From: Methylobacterium symbioticum
GTDB taxonomy: Bacteria > Pseudomonadota > Alphaproteobacteria > Rhizobiales > Beijerinckiaceae
DNA length: 42,031 nt
Assembly: GCF_902141845.1 (NCBI RefSeq)
Contig: NZ_CABFPH010000047.1
Coordinates: 1-42,031, forward strand
Direction: 5' to 3'
Below are positions 9,098 through 16,965 of this stretch, one piece after another; the first letter of the stretch is position 1, and every line of letters starts with the position of its first letter. A program made the translations under genes and the position numbers. The notes beneath the pieces are model-generated. The model ran no database searches and had not been told where the DNA came from. It saw only the letters and a program-made list of their open reading frames with translations.

Positions 9098-9385
9098 TCA
9101 GCGTCGCGGACGGCTCGTCCCGCCGATCGCCCAGTTCGGGGCCACGATGCGGCGGTCGACGGCGACGGCGGGGCCGTCGCGGTACATCGGCGCGCCGAGG
9201 ATCTGGCCGGTGCCGCGGCGCTGCGAGTGGAGCGAGCGGGGGTCGTGGTAGGGGTCGCTGACGTAGGAGCTCATATGCGCGCCGCCGGCGGGCATGCGGC
9301 TCCCGCTGCCGCCCTCGCCGGCCAGGGCCGCGGCAGGCAGGCCCAGGGCGACGGCCAGGGCGGCGGCGGTGACGATGTGTTTCAT
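9098..9385 (-). CDS. Small exported protein (95 aa)
   Basis: Clear Sec signal peptide at residues 1-22 (MKHIVTAAALAVALGLPAAALA, cleavage after ALA). The mature part is about 72 residues, rich in Gly, Pro and Arg, without Cys. AAGGAT lies eight bases before the ATG. The family is not recognised. The upstream region (9431-9580) is unusually AT-rich with two dyads and may hold its promoter. Confidence 0.7.
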   Translation of the reverse strand: MKHIVTAAALAVALGLPAAALAGEGGSGSRMPAGGAHMSSYVSDPYHDPRSLHSQRRGTGQILGAPMYRDGPAVAVDRRIVAPNWAIGGTSRPRR

Positions 9386-9430
9386 GATCTAATCCTTCCT
9401 CTTGTGCGGTGTTTGCGCGCAGATCCATGT

Positions 9431-9580
9431 GTTCTGCGTCGATGAGAGGAAGTTATCTGCAAATAACAATTTCATCTGTGCGTAATGACACGCAGATGTG
9501 CTTCTAATTATAATCCATTATCTTTTGCGCTTTCGTGTACGGCCGCACATGGAGCGCTCAAATATTGGATGCAATGGATG
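9431..9580. promoter_or_regulatory. AT-rich intergenic island with two dyads
   Basis: About 150 bases far richer in A/T than the rest of the window. It contains GTTAT..ATAAC (9452-9467), a CATCTG..CAGATG dyad (9473-9498) and a plus-strand TATAAT (9509-9514). It lies upstream of the small exported protein gene on the minus strand. It looks regulatory or like a remnant of acquired DNA. No reading frame of interest is present. Confidence 0.45.
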
Positions 9581-9689
9581 AGATCGCGGGCTCGGCCGTT
9601 GGCGCGTCGCCTCATCCCCGGGTGTTTCCCGGGACGCGCGTCCGTGCCCAGGGCGGATCGGGCGCGAGACGCGGCGGTGCCGGATGGGA

Positions 9690-9900
9690 CGCGGGGCCCT
9701 CTCCACCCAAGTCGGGCCTGCCCGACTCGGGCACGGGGTCGCAGATCTCGGGCAGGCCCGAGATCCGTCGGGAGAGGGGCAGGGTGAGGGTTGAGGACGC
9801 TCAGGAATGGGCGGAGCCGCCTCGCCGTCGCGACGGATCCGGACACGTCTCGACCCTCACCCCAGCCCTCTCCCGATCGGGAGAGGGGGGCGCGTCGCGG
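9690..9900. repeat. Composite intergenic repeat with inverted arms, family D copy 1
   Basis: The left arm holds CCCTCTCC ... GGGAGAGGGGCAGGGTGAGGG, interrupted by two hairpins (GTCGGGC/GCCCGAC at 9711-9726 and GATCTCGGGC/GCCCGAGATC at 9744-9765). The right arm (9853-9889) is its inverted counterpart, ACCCTCACCC..CCCTCTCCC then GGGAGAGGGG. A second copy lies at 30499-30690. This fills most of the 591-base gap between 9386 and 9976. Confidence 0.7.
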
Positions 9901-9976
9901 GTCCCGTGAGCCGTTGGACGCGGAGTCCCTCCTCTCCCCGCAGAGGGGCGAGGGCGTCGGGACGCTGAGATGTCCC

Positions 9977-12229
9977 TCAGCCGAGCAGCCGGTCGAGGGT
10001 GATCGGCAATTCGCGCACGCGCACGCCGGTGGCGTGCCAGACCGCGTTGGCGATGGCGCCGGCGGTGCCGGTGATGCCGATCTCGCCGACGCCCTTCACG
10101 CCGAGCGCGTTCACGTGGGGATCGTCCTCGTGCACGAGGATCGCCTCCATTGCCGGCGTGTCGGCGTTCACGGGCACGTGGTACTCGCCGAGATTGTCGT
10201 TCAGGAAGCGCCCGGTGCGCGGGTCGAGCGCGGCATGCTCGTGCAGCGCGAAGGACAGGCCCCAGATCATCCCGCCGAAATACTGGCTCTGCACGAGGCG
10301 CGGGTTGATGACCCGGCCCGCGGCGAAGGCGCCGACGAGGCGGCTCACCCGGATCTGTCCGAGATCGGGATCGACCTTCACCTCGGCGAAGACCGCCCCG
10401 TGGGCGTGCATGGCGTAGCTCTTCTGCGCGGCCGGGTCGGCCGAGGCCTTGCCCGTCCCGGTGATCCGGTCGCGCCCGGCGCGGGCCAGGATTTCGCCCA
10501 CGCTCTCCGAGCGGCTCTCGTCGTCGCGGCGGATCAGGCGCCCGGCGCGGGCGATCACGCCGGCATTGCCGGCCCCGTAGAGGGGCGAGGCGGAATCGGT
10601 CGTGGCGATCTGGGCGAGTTCGGCGATCACGGCCTGCGCCGCCGCGTGGACGGCGCCGCCCGCGGTCGCGGTATGGGCCGAGCCCCCGGCGATGCCCCCG
10701 CTCGGCTGGGTCGAGGAGCCCATCTCGACGGTGAGCTGCGCGATGTCGATCCCGAGCCCGTCCGCGGCGATCTGGGCGAGCGCCGTCCAGGCTCCCTGCC
10801 CCATGTCCTGGGCGCCGATCACCACCGTGCCGGTGCCGTCGGCGCGCAACTCGGCCCGCGCCTCGGCCTCGAACATCAGGGCCGGGAAGGTCGCGGTGCC
10901 AACGCCCCAGCCGACGAGGAGCCCGTCGGCGTCGCGCATCTGCCGCGGCTGAAGCGGACGCTTCTCCCAGCCGAAGCGCGCGGCGCCCTGCGCGTAGCAG
11001 GCGCGCAGCGCCTTCGACGAGAAGGGCCGGCCCGAGATCGGCTCGACCTCGGCGTAGTTCACGAGGCGGAATTCCAGCGGATCCATGCCGCAGGCGATCG
11101 CCATCTCGTCGATCGCGCTCTCAAGCGCCGCGCTGCCCGTGGCCTCGCCGGGCGCGCGCATGAAGAGCGGCGTGCCGGTATCGACCCGCACGCCGCGGTG
11201 GCGCACGGAGAGGTTCGGGGTGGCGTAGAGGGTGTGGCTGACCCCGCCCGCCGGCTCGAAGAAATCGTCGAAGCGGCTCGACGCGGTCAGCGTGTGGTGG
11301 TCGAGCGCCGTGAGCTTTCCGTCCGCGTCCGCGCCGAGGCGCAGGGTCTGGCGCGTCTCGGCCCGGTGGCCCATCGGCCCGTACATGTTCTCGCGGCGCG
11401 CCACGAGCTTGACCGGGCGGCCGACGAGGCGGGCGGCCATGCAGGCGAGCACCTGCGGCCCGGAGATCGCGCCCTTCGAGCCGAAGCCGCCGCCGAGATA
11501 GGGGCTCTCGATGCGGATGTTCTTCGGCGGGATGCCGAACAGCCCGGCGAGCCGGCCGACCGCGGCGGTCAGCCCCTGGCTCGGGGTGTGCAGGGTGAGG
11601 CGGTCGCCGTCCCATTCGGCCACCGCCGCGTGCGGCTCCATGGCGTTGTGGTACTGCGCGGGCGTCTCGTAGACCGCCTCGATGCGGGCGGCGGCGTCGG
11701 CGAGCCCGGCCTCGACGTCGCCGTGGCCCTCGTCCGGCGGCTGGCCGATGCCGATGCCCGGCGGCGTGAAGGGCGCCTCCGCGTCGAGGCCGATGCGGGG
11801 CGTCTCCGTCTCGTAGCGGGGCGCGAGCAGGCGCGCGCCCTCGGTGGCGGCCTCCAGGGTCTCGGCGATGACGACGGCGATCGGCTGGTTGGCGTAGCGG
11901 ACGGAGGCGTTCTGCAGGAGGTCGAGCCGGAAGGTGAAGGGCCCGTCCTTGGCGTCCGGGTCCTTGGCGAGCGTGGGGGCGTTGTCCGGCGTCATCACCG
12001 CGACGACGCCCGGATGGCGCTCCGCCGCCGCCACGTCGAGGCCGGTCACCCGGCCCCGGGCGATGCGGGCGGTGCAGAGCGCGGCGTGCAGCAGCCCCGG
12101 CGGCAGGGTGTCGGCGGCGAAGAGCGCCCGCCCCGTCACCTTGAGCGGGCCCTCGCGGCGGGTCAGCGGCGCGCCGATGCTGCCGACATTGCCGGCGCCC
12201 TGACGGATGCGGGGTGCGGTCTCAGGCAT
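9977..12229 (-). CDS. paoC: Aldehyde oxidoreductase, molybdenum cofactor-binding subunit (PaoC type)
   Basis: 750-aa large subunit of a xanthine oxidase-family enzyme. It binds the molybdenum cofactor and oxidises the substrate, probably an aldehyde. The N-terminal segment (SIGAPLTRREGPLKVTGRA) is typical. The Gly-rich loop GGGFGSKG near residue 245 and the near-terminal KGVGEIGITG, whose Glu716 is the expected catalytic base, are both present. Length matches E. coli PaoC. It overlaps the FAD subunit gene by 8 bases, has GGAG seven bases before its ATG and is last in the three-gene operon. Substrate is unproven; an N-heterocycle hydroxylase is an alternative, but the partner subunit favours the Pao type. 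Confidence 0.88.
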   Translation of the reverse strand: MPETAPRIRQGAGNVGSIGAPLTRREGPLKVTGRALFAADTLPPGLLHAALCTARIARGRVTGLDVAAAERHPGVVAVMTPDNAPTLAKDPDAKDGPFTFRLDLLQNASVRYANQPIAVVIAETLEAATEGARLLAPRYETETPRIGLDAEAPFTPPGIGIGQPPDEGHGDVEAGLADAAARIEAVYETPAQYHNAMEPHAAVAEWDGDRLTLHTPSQGLTAAVGRLAGLFGIPPKNIRIESPYLGGGFGSKGAISGPQVLACMAARLVGRPVKLVARRENMYGPMGHRAETRQTLRLGADADGKLTALDHHTLTASSRFDDFFEPAGGVSHTLYATPNLSVRHRGVRVDTGTPLFMRAPGEATGSAALESAIDEMAIACGMDPLEFRLVNYAEVEPISGRPFSSKALRACYAQGAARFGWEKRPLQPRQMRDADGLLVGWGVGTATFPALMFEAEARAELRADGTGTVVIGAQDMGQGAWTALAQIAADGLGIDIAQLTVEMGSSTQPSGGIAGGSAHTATAGGAVHAAAQAVIAELAQIATTDSASPLYGAGNAGVIARAGRLIRRDDESRSESVGEILARAGRDRITGTGKASADPAAQKSYAMHAHGAVFAEVKVDPDLGQIRVSRLVGAFAAGRVINPRLVQSQYFGGMIWGLSFALHEHAALDPRTGRFLNDNLGEYHVPVNADTPAMEAILVHEDDPHVNALGVKGVGEIGITGTAGAIANAVWHATGVRVRELPITLDRLLG

Positions 12230-13280
12230 GGAGCGCTCCGGCGGCGTGCGAGAAGGGGGAGGCCGGCAGCGCCGGCATCCGGGCCGGCGTGCCGGCCTGG
12301 GCGAGGGTCAGGGCGCGCACCACGGTGCGGCGGGCGAGCTCGATCTTGAAGGCGTTCTCCGGCCCCGAGGGCTTCGCCCCCGCGACGAGCGCCGCGGCCG
12401 CCTTGGAGAAGGCCTCCGCGTCCGGGGTCGCCCCCGTCAGCGCGTCCTCGGCCTCGGCGACCCGCCAGGGCTTCAGGGCGACGCCGCCGAGCGCGAGGCG
12501 CGCCGCGCCGATCCGCCCGTTCTCCAGGGTCAGCGCGGCGGCGGCCGAGACCGTGGCGAAGGCGTAGGAGGTGCGGTCGCGGACCTTGAGGTAGCGGGCA
12601 TGGCCCGAGAAGGCCGCGGCCTCCGGGGGCAGGATCACGGCGGTGACGAGCGCGCCCGGCTCCAGCACGGTCTCGCGCTCCGGGTGGTCGCTGGGCAGGC
12701 GGTGGAAGTCGCCGATCGGCACCGTGCGGCGGCCGCCGGCCTCCGCGATCTCGACCTGAGCCCCGAGCGCGGCGAGCGGCACGCAGAGGTCGGAGGGGTG
12801 GGTCGCGATGCAGTGCTCGCTCCAGCCCAGCACCGCGTGGATGCGCGTCGCCCCGCCGATCGCCTGGCAGCCGGCGCCGGGCTCGCGCTTGTTGCAGGGG
12901 GAGGCCGGGTCGTAGAAATACGCGCAGCGGGTCCGCTGCAGCAGGTTGCCCGCCGTGGTGGCGGCGTTGCGCAGCTGCGCCGAGGCCCCGGCCAGCAGCG
13001 CCTCCGCCACCATCGGATAGGTCTTTGCGACATGCGCGTTCCGGGCGAGGTCGCTGTTGCGCACCAGCGCGCCGATCCGCGTCGATCCGTCGGGCTGCGG
13101 CTCGACGGCGTCGAGGCCGGGCAGACGGGTGATGTCCACGAGCCGCGACGGCGTCGCGATCCCGCCCTTCATCAGGTCGAGGAGGTTGGTGCCGGCGGCG
13201 AGATAGGCGGCTCCGGGCTCGGCGGCGGCGGTGACCGCCTCGGCGATGCTGGCGGCGCGGGTATATGCGAACAGGTTCAC
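12222..13280 (-). CDS. paoB: Aldehyde oxidoreductase, FAD and [4Fe-4S] subunit (PaoB type)
   Basis: 352-aa subunit with an FAD-binding loop LAAGTNLLDLMK (residues 27-38). It carries an inserted cysteine set, Cys119, Cys129, Cys138 and Cys157, within RTRCAYFYDPASPCNK and neighbouring sequence. That insertion matches the extra [4Fe-4S] cluster of E. coli PaoB and is absent from ordinary xanthine dehydrogenase FAD subunits, so it is the best subfamily marker in this operon. Start is a GTG overlapping the stop of the iron-sulfur subunit gene (GTGA). Electrons pass from the molybdenum subunit through the 2Fe-2S subunit to this FAD. Confidence 0.88.
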   Translation of the reverse strand: MNLFAYTRAASIAEAVTAAAEPGAAYLAAGTNLLDLMKGGIATPSRLVDITRLPGLDAVEPQPDGSTRIGALVRNSDLARNAHVAKTYPMVAEALLAGASAQLRNAATTAGNLLQRTRCAYFYDPASPCNKREPGAGCQAIGGATRIHAVLGWSEHCIATHPSDLCVPLAALGAQVEIAEAGGRRTVPIGDFHRLPSDHPERETVLEPGALVTAVILPPEAAAFSGHARYLKVRDRTSYAFATVSAAAALTLENGRIGAARLALGGVALKPWRVAEAEDALTGATPDAEAFSKAAAALVAGAKPSGPENAFKIELARRTVVRALTLAQAGTPARMPALPASPFSHAAGALHA

Positions 13281-13792
13281 GCGGCCTTCTCCCCCGCTTG
13301 CGCCTCGGCCCGGGCGGCGGCGACCACCGCCTCGGTGATGCCGGCATAGGCGCCGCACCGGCAGAGATTGCCGCTCATGCCCTCCCGCACCCGCTCCACG
13401 TCGGCCGCATCGCCGACCGACTCGCCGGCCTCGCGCATCTCCCGGATCAGGCCGACCGCGCTCATGATCTGGCCGGGGGTGCAGAAGCCGCACTGGAAGC
13501 CGTCATGGGCGATGAAGGCCGCCTGGACCGGGTGCAGCGCGTCGCCGTTGGCCAGCCCCTCGACGGTCTCGACCGAGGCGCCGTCGAGGCTCACCGCGAG
13601 GGCGAGGCAGGCATTGATCCGGCGCCCGTCGACGAGCACCGTGCAGGCGCCGCACTGGCCGCGGTCGCAGCCCTTCTTCGAGCCGGTGAGGTGGAGGCGC
13701 TCGCGCAGGGCGTCGAGCAGGGTGACGCGCGGATCCTCCAGGACGAGGTCGCGCCGCTCACCGTTGACGGTGAGCCGGAGGGGAATGCTCAT
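13277..13792 (-). CDS. paoA: Aldehyde oxidoreductase, 2x[2Fe-2S] subunit (PaoA type)
   Basis: 171-aa electron-transfer subunit. Plant-ferredoxin-type cluster ligands are Cys42, Cys47, Cys50 and Cys62 (GCDRGQCGACTV). The second cluster uses Cys101, Cys104, Cys144 and Cys146 (QCGFCTPG and NLCRCG). Unlike E. coli PaoA it has no twin-arginine signal; the protein begins directly with the ferredoxin fold, so the complex is likely cytoplasmic. GGGAG lies five bases before the ATG. First gene of the operon; no XdhC/PaoD-like maturation factor is present next to it. Confidence 0.9.
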   Translation of the reverse strand: MSIPLRLTVNGERRDLVLEDPRVTLLDALRERLHLTGSKKGCDRGQCGACTVLVDGRRINACLALAVSLDGASVETVEGLANGDALHPVQAAFIAHDGFQCGFCTPGQIMSAVGLIREMREAGESVGDAADVERVREGMSGNLCRCGAYAGITEAVVAAARAEAQAGEKAA

Positions 13793-13958
13793 ACGGGCTC
13801 CCGGAAGCGCAGTCTGGAATAACTTCAGTTAGATCCGGCCCGGCAGGCGCCCAGGGGGGCTTGCGCCTCCGCATGTGCGCAACGGCACATCGTCATGCCC
13901 CTGTCAGAGAGGTGCGCTCTCTGTCGGCCGTCCGAGCGATCCGCGGAGCCCGTGCCCG

Positions 13959-15509
13959 ATGACCCTGCTGACCCGCCGCCATCTCCTCGCGGGCGGAGCC
14001 GCCCTGGCCGTGGCCCGCCCCGGGATCAGCCGCGCCGCCGACCGGCCGGCCTTGAGCCACGGCCTGCAATCGGGCGACGTCTCGGGGGATTCCGCGGTGG
14101 TCTGGGCCCGGGCCGACCGGCCGGCCCGCGCGGTGATCGAGTGGGCGACCACCGAGCGCTTCCAGGACATCCAGGGTGGCGTCTTCATCGACGCCCTGCC
14201 CGAGAGCGACCTCACGGTGAAGGCGGCGCTTCCCGGCCGGCCGCCGGACCAGGAGATCTTCTACCGGGTCCGCCTGCAGAGCCTCGCCGAGCCGGCGCTC
14301 CTGGGCGAGCCGCTGGTCGGCCGCTTCCGCAGCGCGCCCGCCAGCCGCCGCGACGTCAGCTTCTGCTGGTCGGGCGACACGGTCGGCCAGGGCTGGGGCA
14401 TCGACGAATCGCGCGGCGGCATGACGATCTACGCCGCGATCCAGCGCAACCGGCCGGACTTCTTCCTGCATTCCGGCGACACGATCTACGCGGACGGGCC
14501 GATCCAGGCCGAGGTCAGGCTTCCCGACGGCAGCCTCTGGCGCAACATCGTCACCGAGGAGAAGGCGGAGCCGGCCGAGACGCTGGCGGAGTTCCGCGGC
14601 GCCTACAAGTACAACCTCCTCGACCGCAACCTGCTGGCGATGAACCGCGCGGTGCCGATCCTGGCCCAGTGGGACGACCACGAGGTCACCAACAACTGGT
14701 GGCCGGGCGAGCCCCTCACCCGGCCCGAACACCTGCGCAAGCGGTACGAGGCCGGCAACAGCCTCGTGCTGGCCGCCCGCGCGGCCCGCGCCTTCCACGA
14801 ATACATGCCGATGCGCTTCGCGCCGGCGGAGCCCGGCCGCGTCTACCGGACGATCTCCTACGGGCCGCTGCTCGACGTGTTCCTGCTCGACATGCGCAGC
14901 TATCGCGGGCCGAACGGGGCCAATGACGAGACCGAGGAGAGCGCGCGCACGCAGTTCCTCGGCCCGGCGCAGGTGGCGTGGCTGAAGCGCGAACTGAAGG
15001 CCTCGCGCGCCACCTGGAAGGCGATCGCCGCCGACATGCCGCTCGGCCTCGTCGTCACCTACGACACCGACCGGAATGTCGGCTCGGAGGCGGTGGCGCA
15101 GGGCGACGGGCCGCCGCTCGGCCGGGAACTGGAGATCGCCGGCCTGCTGCGCTTCATCCGCGACGAAGAGATCCGCAACACGGTCTGGTTCACGGCCGAC
15201 GTGCATTACACGGCCGCCCATTACTATGACCCGAACAAGGCCCGCTTCCAGGATTTCGCGCCGTTCTGGGAGTTCGTCTCCGGGCCGCTGCACGCGGGCA
15301 CCTTCGGCCCGAACCGGCTCGACGACACGTTCGGGCCCCAGCTGCGCTTCCAGAAGGCGCCCGAGGGCGGGCGCCAGAACCTCTCGCCGGCGGAGGGCTA
15401 CCAGTTCTTCGGCCACGTCGCGATCGAGGGCGCGACGCGCCGCATGACCGTCACCCTGAAGGATGCCGCCGACACGGCTTTGTGGAGCACGGTGATCGAT
15501 CCGGCGTGA
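13959..15509 (+). CDS. PhoD-like alkaline phosphatase / phosphodiesterase, Tat-exported
   Basis: 516-aa exported phosphatase. I start it at the ATG at 13959 because MTLLTRRHLLAGG is a twin-arginine signal peptide, with cleavage expected near residues 26-27 (SRAAD). A PhoD N-terminal domain covers about residues 32-125. The metallophosphatase core shows metal ligands at Asp140 (WSGDTVGQG), Asp174 with Tyr177 (HSGDTIYADG), the QWDDHEVTNNWWPG block at 238-250 and Asp414-His416 (TADVHY). PhoD enzymes hydrolyse phosphodiesters using Ca and Fe. No Pho box was recognised upstream. It is divergent from the Pao operon. Confidence 0.9.
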   Translation: MTLLTRRHLLAGGAALAVARPGISRAADRPALSHGLQSGDVSGDSAVVWARADRPARAVIEWATTERFQDIQGGVFIDALPESDLTVKAALPGRPPDQEIFYRVRLQSLAEPALLGEPLVGRFRSAPASRRDVSFCWSGDTVGQGWGIDESRGGMTIYAAIQRNRPDFFLHSGDTIYADGPIQAEVRLPDGSLWRNIVTEEKAEPAETLAEFRGAYKYNLLDRNLLAMNRAVPILAQWDDHEVTNNWWPGEPLTRPEHLRKRYEAGNSLVLAARAARAFHEYMPMRFAPAEPGRVYRTISYGPLLDVFLLDMRSYRGPNGANDETEESARTQFLGPAQVAWLKRELKASRATWKAIAADMPLGLVVTYDTDRNVGSEAVAQGDGPPLGRELEIAGLLRFIRDEEIRNTVWFTADVHYTAAHYYDPNKARFQDFAPFWEFVSGPLHAGTFGPNRLDDTFGPQLRFQKAPEGGRQNLSPAEGYQFFGHVAIEGATRRMTVTLKDAADTALWSTVIDPA

Positions 15510-15524
15510 GGGGCGGTCAGGCGT

Positions 15525-15716
15525 GAGGTTCTCCCTCCCCCCTCTGCGGGGGAGGGTGGCCCTCGCGTCAGCGAGGGTCGGGAGAGGGGAGCCCGGCTTC
15601 AGGCACAGGCGCAGCGTCGATGCCGAGCTCTCTCCTGCCGCGTCGCTCCCCTCTCCCGCCTCGCATCCGCTCGGCACCCTCCCCCGCAGAGGGGGGAGGG
15701 TTGAGCCGGTGCGCAA
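15525..15716. repeat. Intergenic repeat with GC-rich terminal inverted arms
   Basis: The left part CTCCCTCCCCCCTCTGCGGG and the right part CACCCTCCCCCGCAGAGGGG are inverted copies. A secondary stem CCCTCGC/GCGAGGG lies inside the left arm, and about 90 bases of unrelated sequence lie between the arms. It sits just downstream of the phosphatase gene and may end its transcript. Together with the next repeat it fills the 334-base gap. Confidence 0.6.
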
Positions 15717-15846
15717 TGCGATCCGTTCGGAATGCTCTCAGACCCAATCCGGTTGATCCCTTCGGGATGGCGGATTTGGGCTTCGCTCGGACGCCGCGCG
15801 GGCTTGGTGATACGGAGCCCGCTCTGATCAAGCGGAGTCCGTATCA
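15717..15846 (-). repeat. Dispersed element, family B copy 1
   Basis: On the minus strand it begins TGATACGGACTCCGCTTGAT, continues through GGCTCCGTATCACCAAGCCC then GCGCGGCG, and ends near CCCGAAGGGATCAACCGGAT. The first TGA is the stop codon of the DUF1028 gene. Copies 2 and 3 are at 18327-18437 and 22557-22667, in the same orientation relative to the stop codon. Confidence 0.75.
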
Positions 15847-16518
15847 CAGATCCCCCGGCACGCCGTAGCTCGGGGCGGCGGCGGGATCGAGGGCGCGGGT
15901 GACGTAGGCGTCGAGCTGGGGCTTGTAGAGGTCCCAGAGCGCGGCGAGGGCGGCGATCGGACAGGATTCCGTCCAGTCGACGCGCAGATCCGCCACCGGC
16001 CAGGCGACCTCGCGCACCAGCATCAGCCCGGCCGAGTGCACGGGCCCCGCCTCGCCGCCCGCCGCGAGGGCCGCCCGCATCGCCGCGATCAGCCGATCGC
16101 CGAGATGGCCCGTCGCGGCGCCGAAGGCATCCACCATCGCCTGCGGCACGCCCGCATCGGCCAGCAGGTTGCCGCCGCAGGCGACGTTCTCGGCGCGCGC
16201 CTCCGCCCAGGTGCCGAGCGCCTTCGGGCCGGAATGGATCGCCGAGAGGCCGCCCGCATCCACCGCCAGCACCTGGCGGTACTCCATCGGGCCGCCCGTC
16301 TGCCGGAGCACGGCCACCGCCTCCGCCGCGCTCGCCCCCAGCGCCATCAGGTCGAGGGCGCGGCGGCCGAGCCGCGGATCGGTGACGTTCTGGCTCGCCA
16401 CCGCGCCGACGCCGGCCCGCGCATGGGCGCAGCGCGCGGCCACCGCGGGCGAGGAGGAGGAGACGGCGACCCCGAACATGCCGGTCGACGCGCAGCGCGC
16501 CACGATCGAGAAGGTCAT
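15844..16518 (-). CDS. DUF1028 family protein (predicted Ntn-hydrolase fold)
   Basis: 224-aa protein whose start (MTFSIVAR) and following segments (GMFGVAVSSSSPAVAARC, then GVGAVASQNVTDPRLGRR) match the DUF1028 family. These proteins have an Ntn-hydrolase-like fold and unknown substrate. No signal peptide. It is last in an operon with the Rid protein (15-base gap) and the fused flavin reductase. Its stop lies at the first bases of a family B repeat. DUF1028 genes commonly accompany Rid-family genes, so a hydrolytic clean-up step in a nitrogen-compound pathway is plausible but inferred. Confidence 0.82.
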   Translation of the reverse strand: MTFSIVARCASTGMFGVAVSSSSPAVAARCAHARAGVGAVASQNVTDPRLGRRALDLMALGASAAEAVAVLRQTGGPMEYRQVLAVDAGGLSAIHSGPKALGTWAEARAENVACGGNLLADAGVPQAMVDAFGAATGHLGDRLIAAMRAALAAGGEAGPVHSAGLMLVREVAWPVADLRVDWTESCPIAALAALWDLYKPQLDAYVTRALDPAAAPSYGVPGDL

Positions 16519-16533
16519 CTGCTCAATCCGGGC

Positions 16534-16950
16534 TCAATCCGGGATCACGGCGATGGCGTCGATCTCGACGAGCCATTCCGGCCGGGCGAGCGCGGAGACC
16601 ACGATGCCGGTCGAGACCGGGTGCACGCCCTTCAGCCAGCGTCCGACCGTGCGGTAGACGGCCTCGCGGTAGCGCGGATCGACCAGGTAGATCGTGATCT
16701 TGCAGACGTGCTCGAGCTTGGCGCCCGCCTCCTCCAGCAGCATCGCGATATTGGCCATGGCCTTGTCGGCCTGGGCCCCGGCATCGCCGATGGCGACGCT
16801 CTCGGAGGTGTCGAGGTCCTGGCCGATCTGGCCGCGCACGAACACCATCTGCCCGCGCGCCACCACCGTCTGGCAGAGGTCGTTGTCGAGCGCCTGCTCG
16901 GGATAGGTGTCGCGGGTGTTGAAGGGGCGGATGCGCTTGTGCACGGTCAT
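16534..16950 (-). CDS. Rid family (YjgF/YER057c/UK114) protein
   Basis: 138-aa single-domain chorismate-mutase-like protein. Family segments include GQMVFVRGQIGQDLD near residue 32, a central helix (ADKAMANIAMLLEEAGAKL) and the C-terminal VEIDAIAVIPD. Archetypal RidA has an Arg in the C-terminal part (R105 of E. coli, in a PARS context). Here the aligned stretch is PVST, so that residue is missing. It therefore belongs to another Rid subgroup and may not be an enamine/imine deaminase. An 11-base tandem duplication spans its stop codon. It lies between the fused flavin reductase and DUF1028 with 15-base gaps each side. Confidence 0.85.
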   Translation of the reverse strand: MTVHKRIRPFNTRDTYPEQALDNDLCQTVVARGQMVFVRGQIGQDLDTSESVAIGDAGAQADKAMANIAMLLEEAGAKLEHVCKITIYLVDPRYREAVYRTVGRWLKGVHPVSTGIVVSALARPEWLVEIDAIAVIPD

Positions 16951-16965
16951 CGGGTCGTGTCTGCC

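Noticed and set aside
9690..9900. Hairpin-rich block considered as a CRISPR fragment
   Set aside because: There are no regular repeats with unique spacers; the structure is a pair of inverted arms matched by the copy at 30499-30690.
9791..12349. 852-codon plus-strand frame opposite the PaoC-type gene
   Set aside because: Antisense shadow; residue composition is implausible and the opposite strand holds an intact molybdenum subunit.
13893..15716. 607-codon minus-strand frame opposite the PhoD-like gene
   Set aside because: Shadow of the phosphatase, extended into a repeat at its start.
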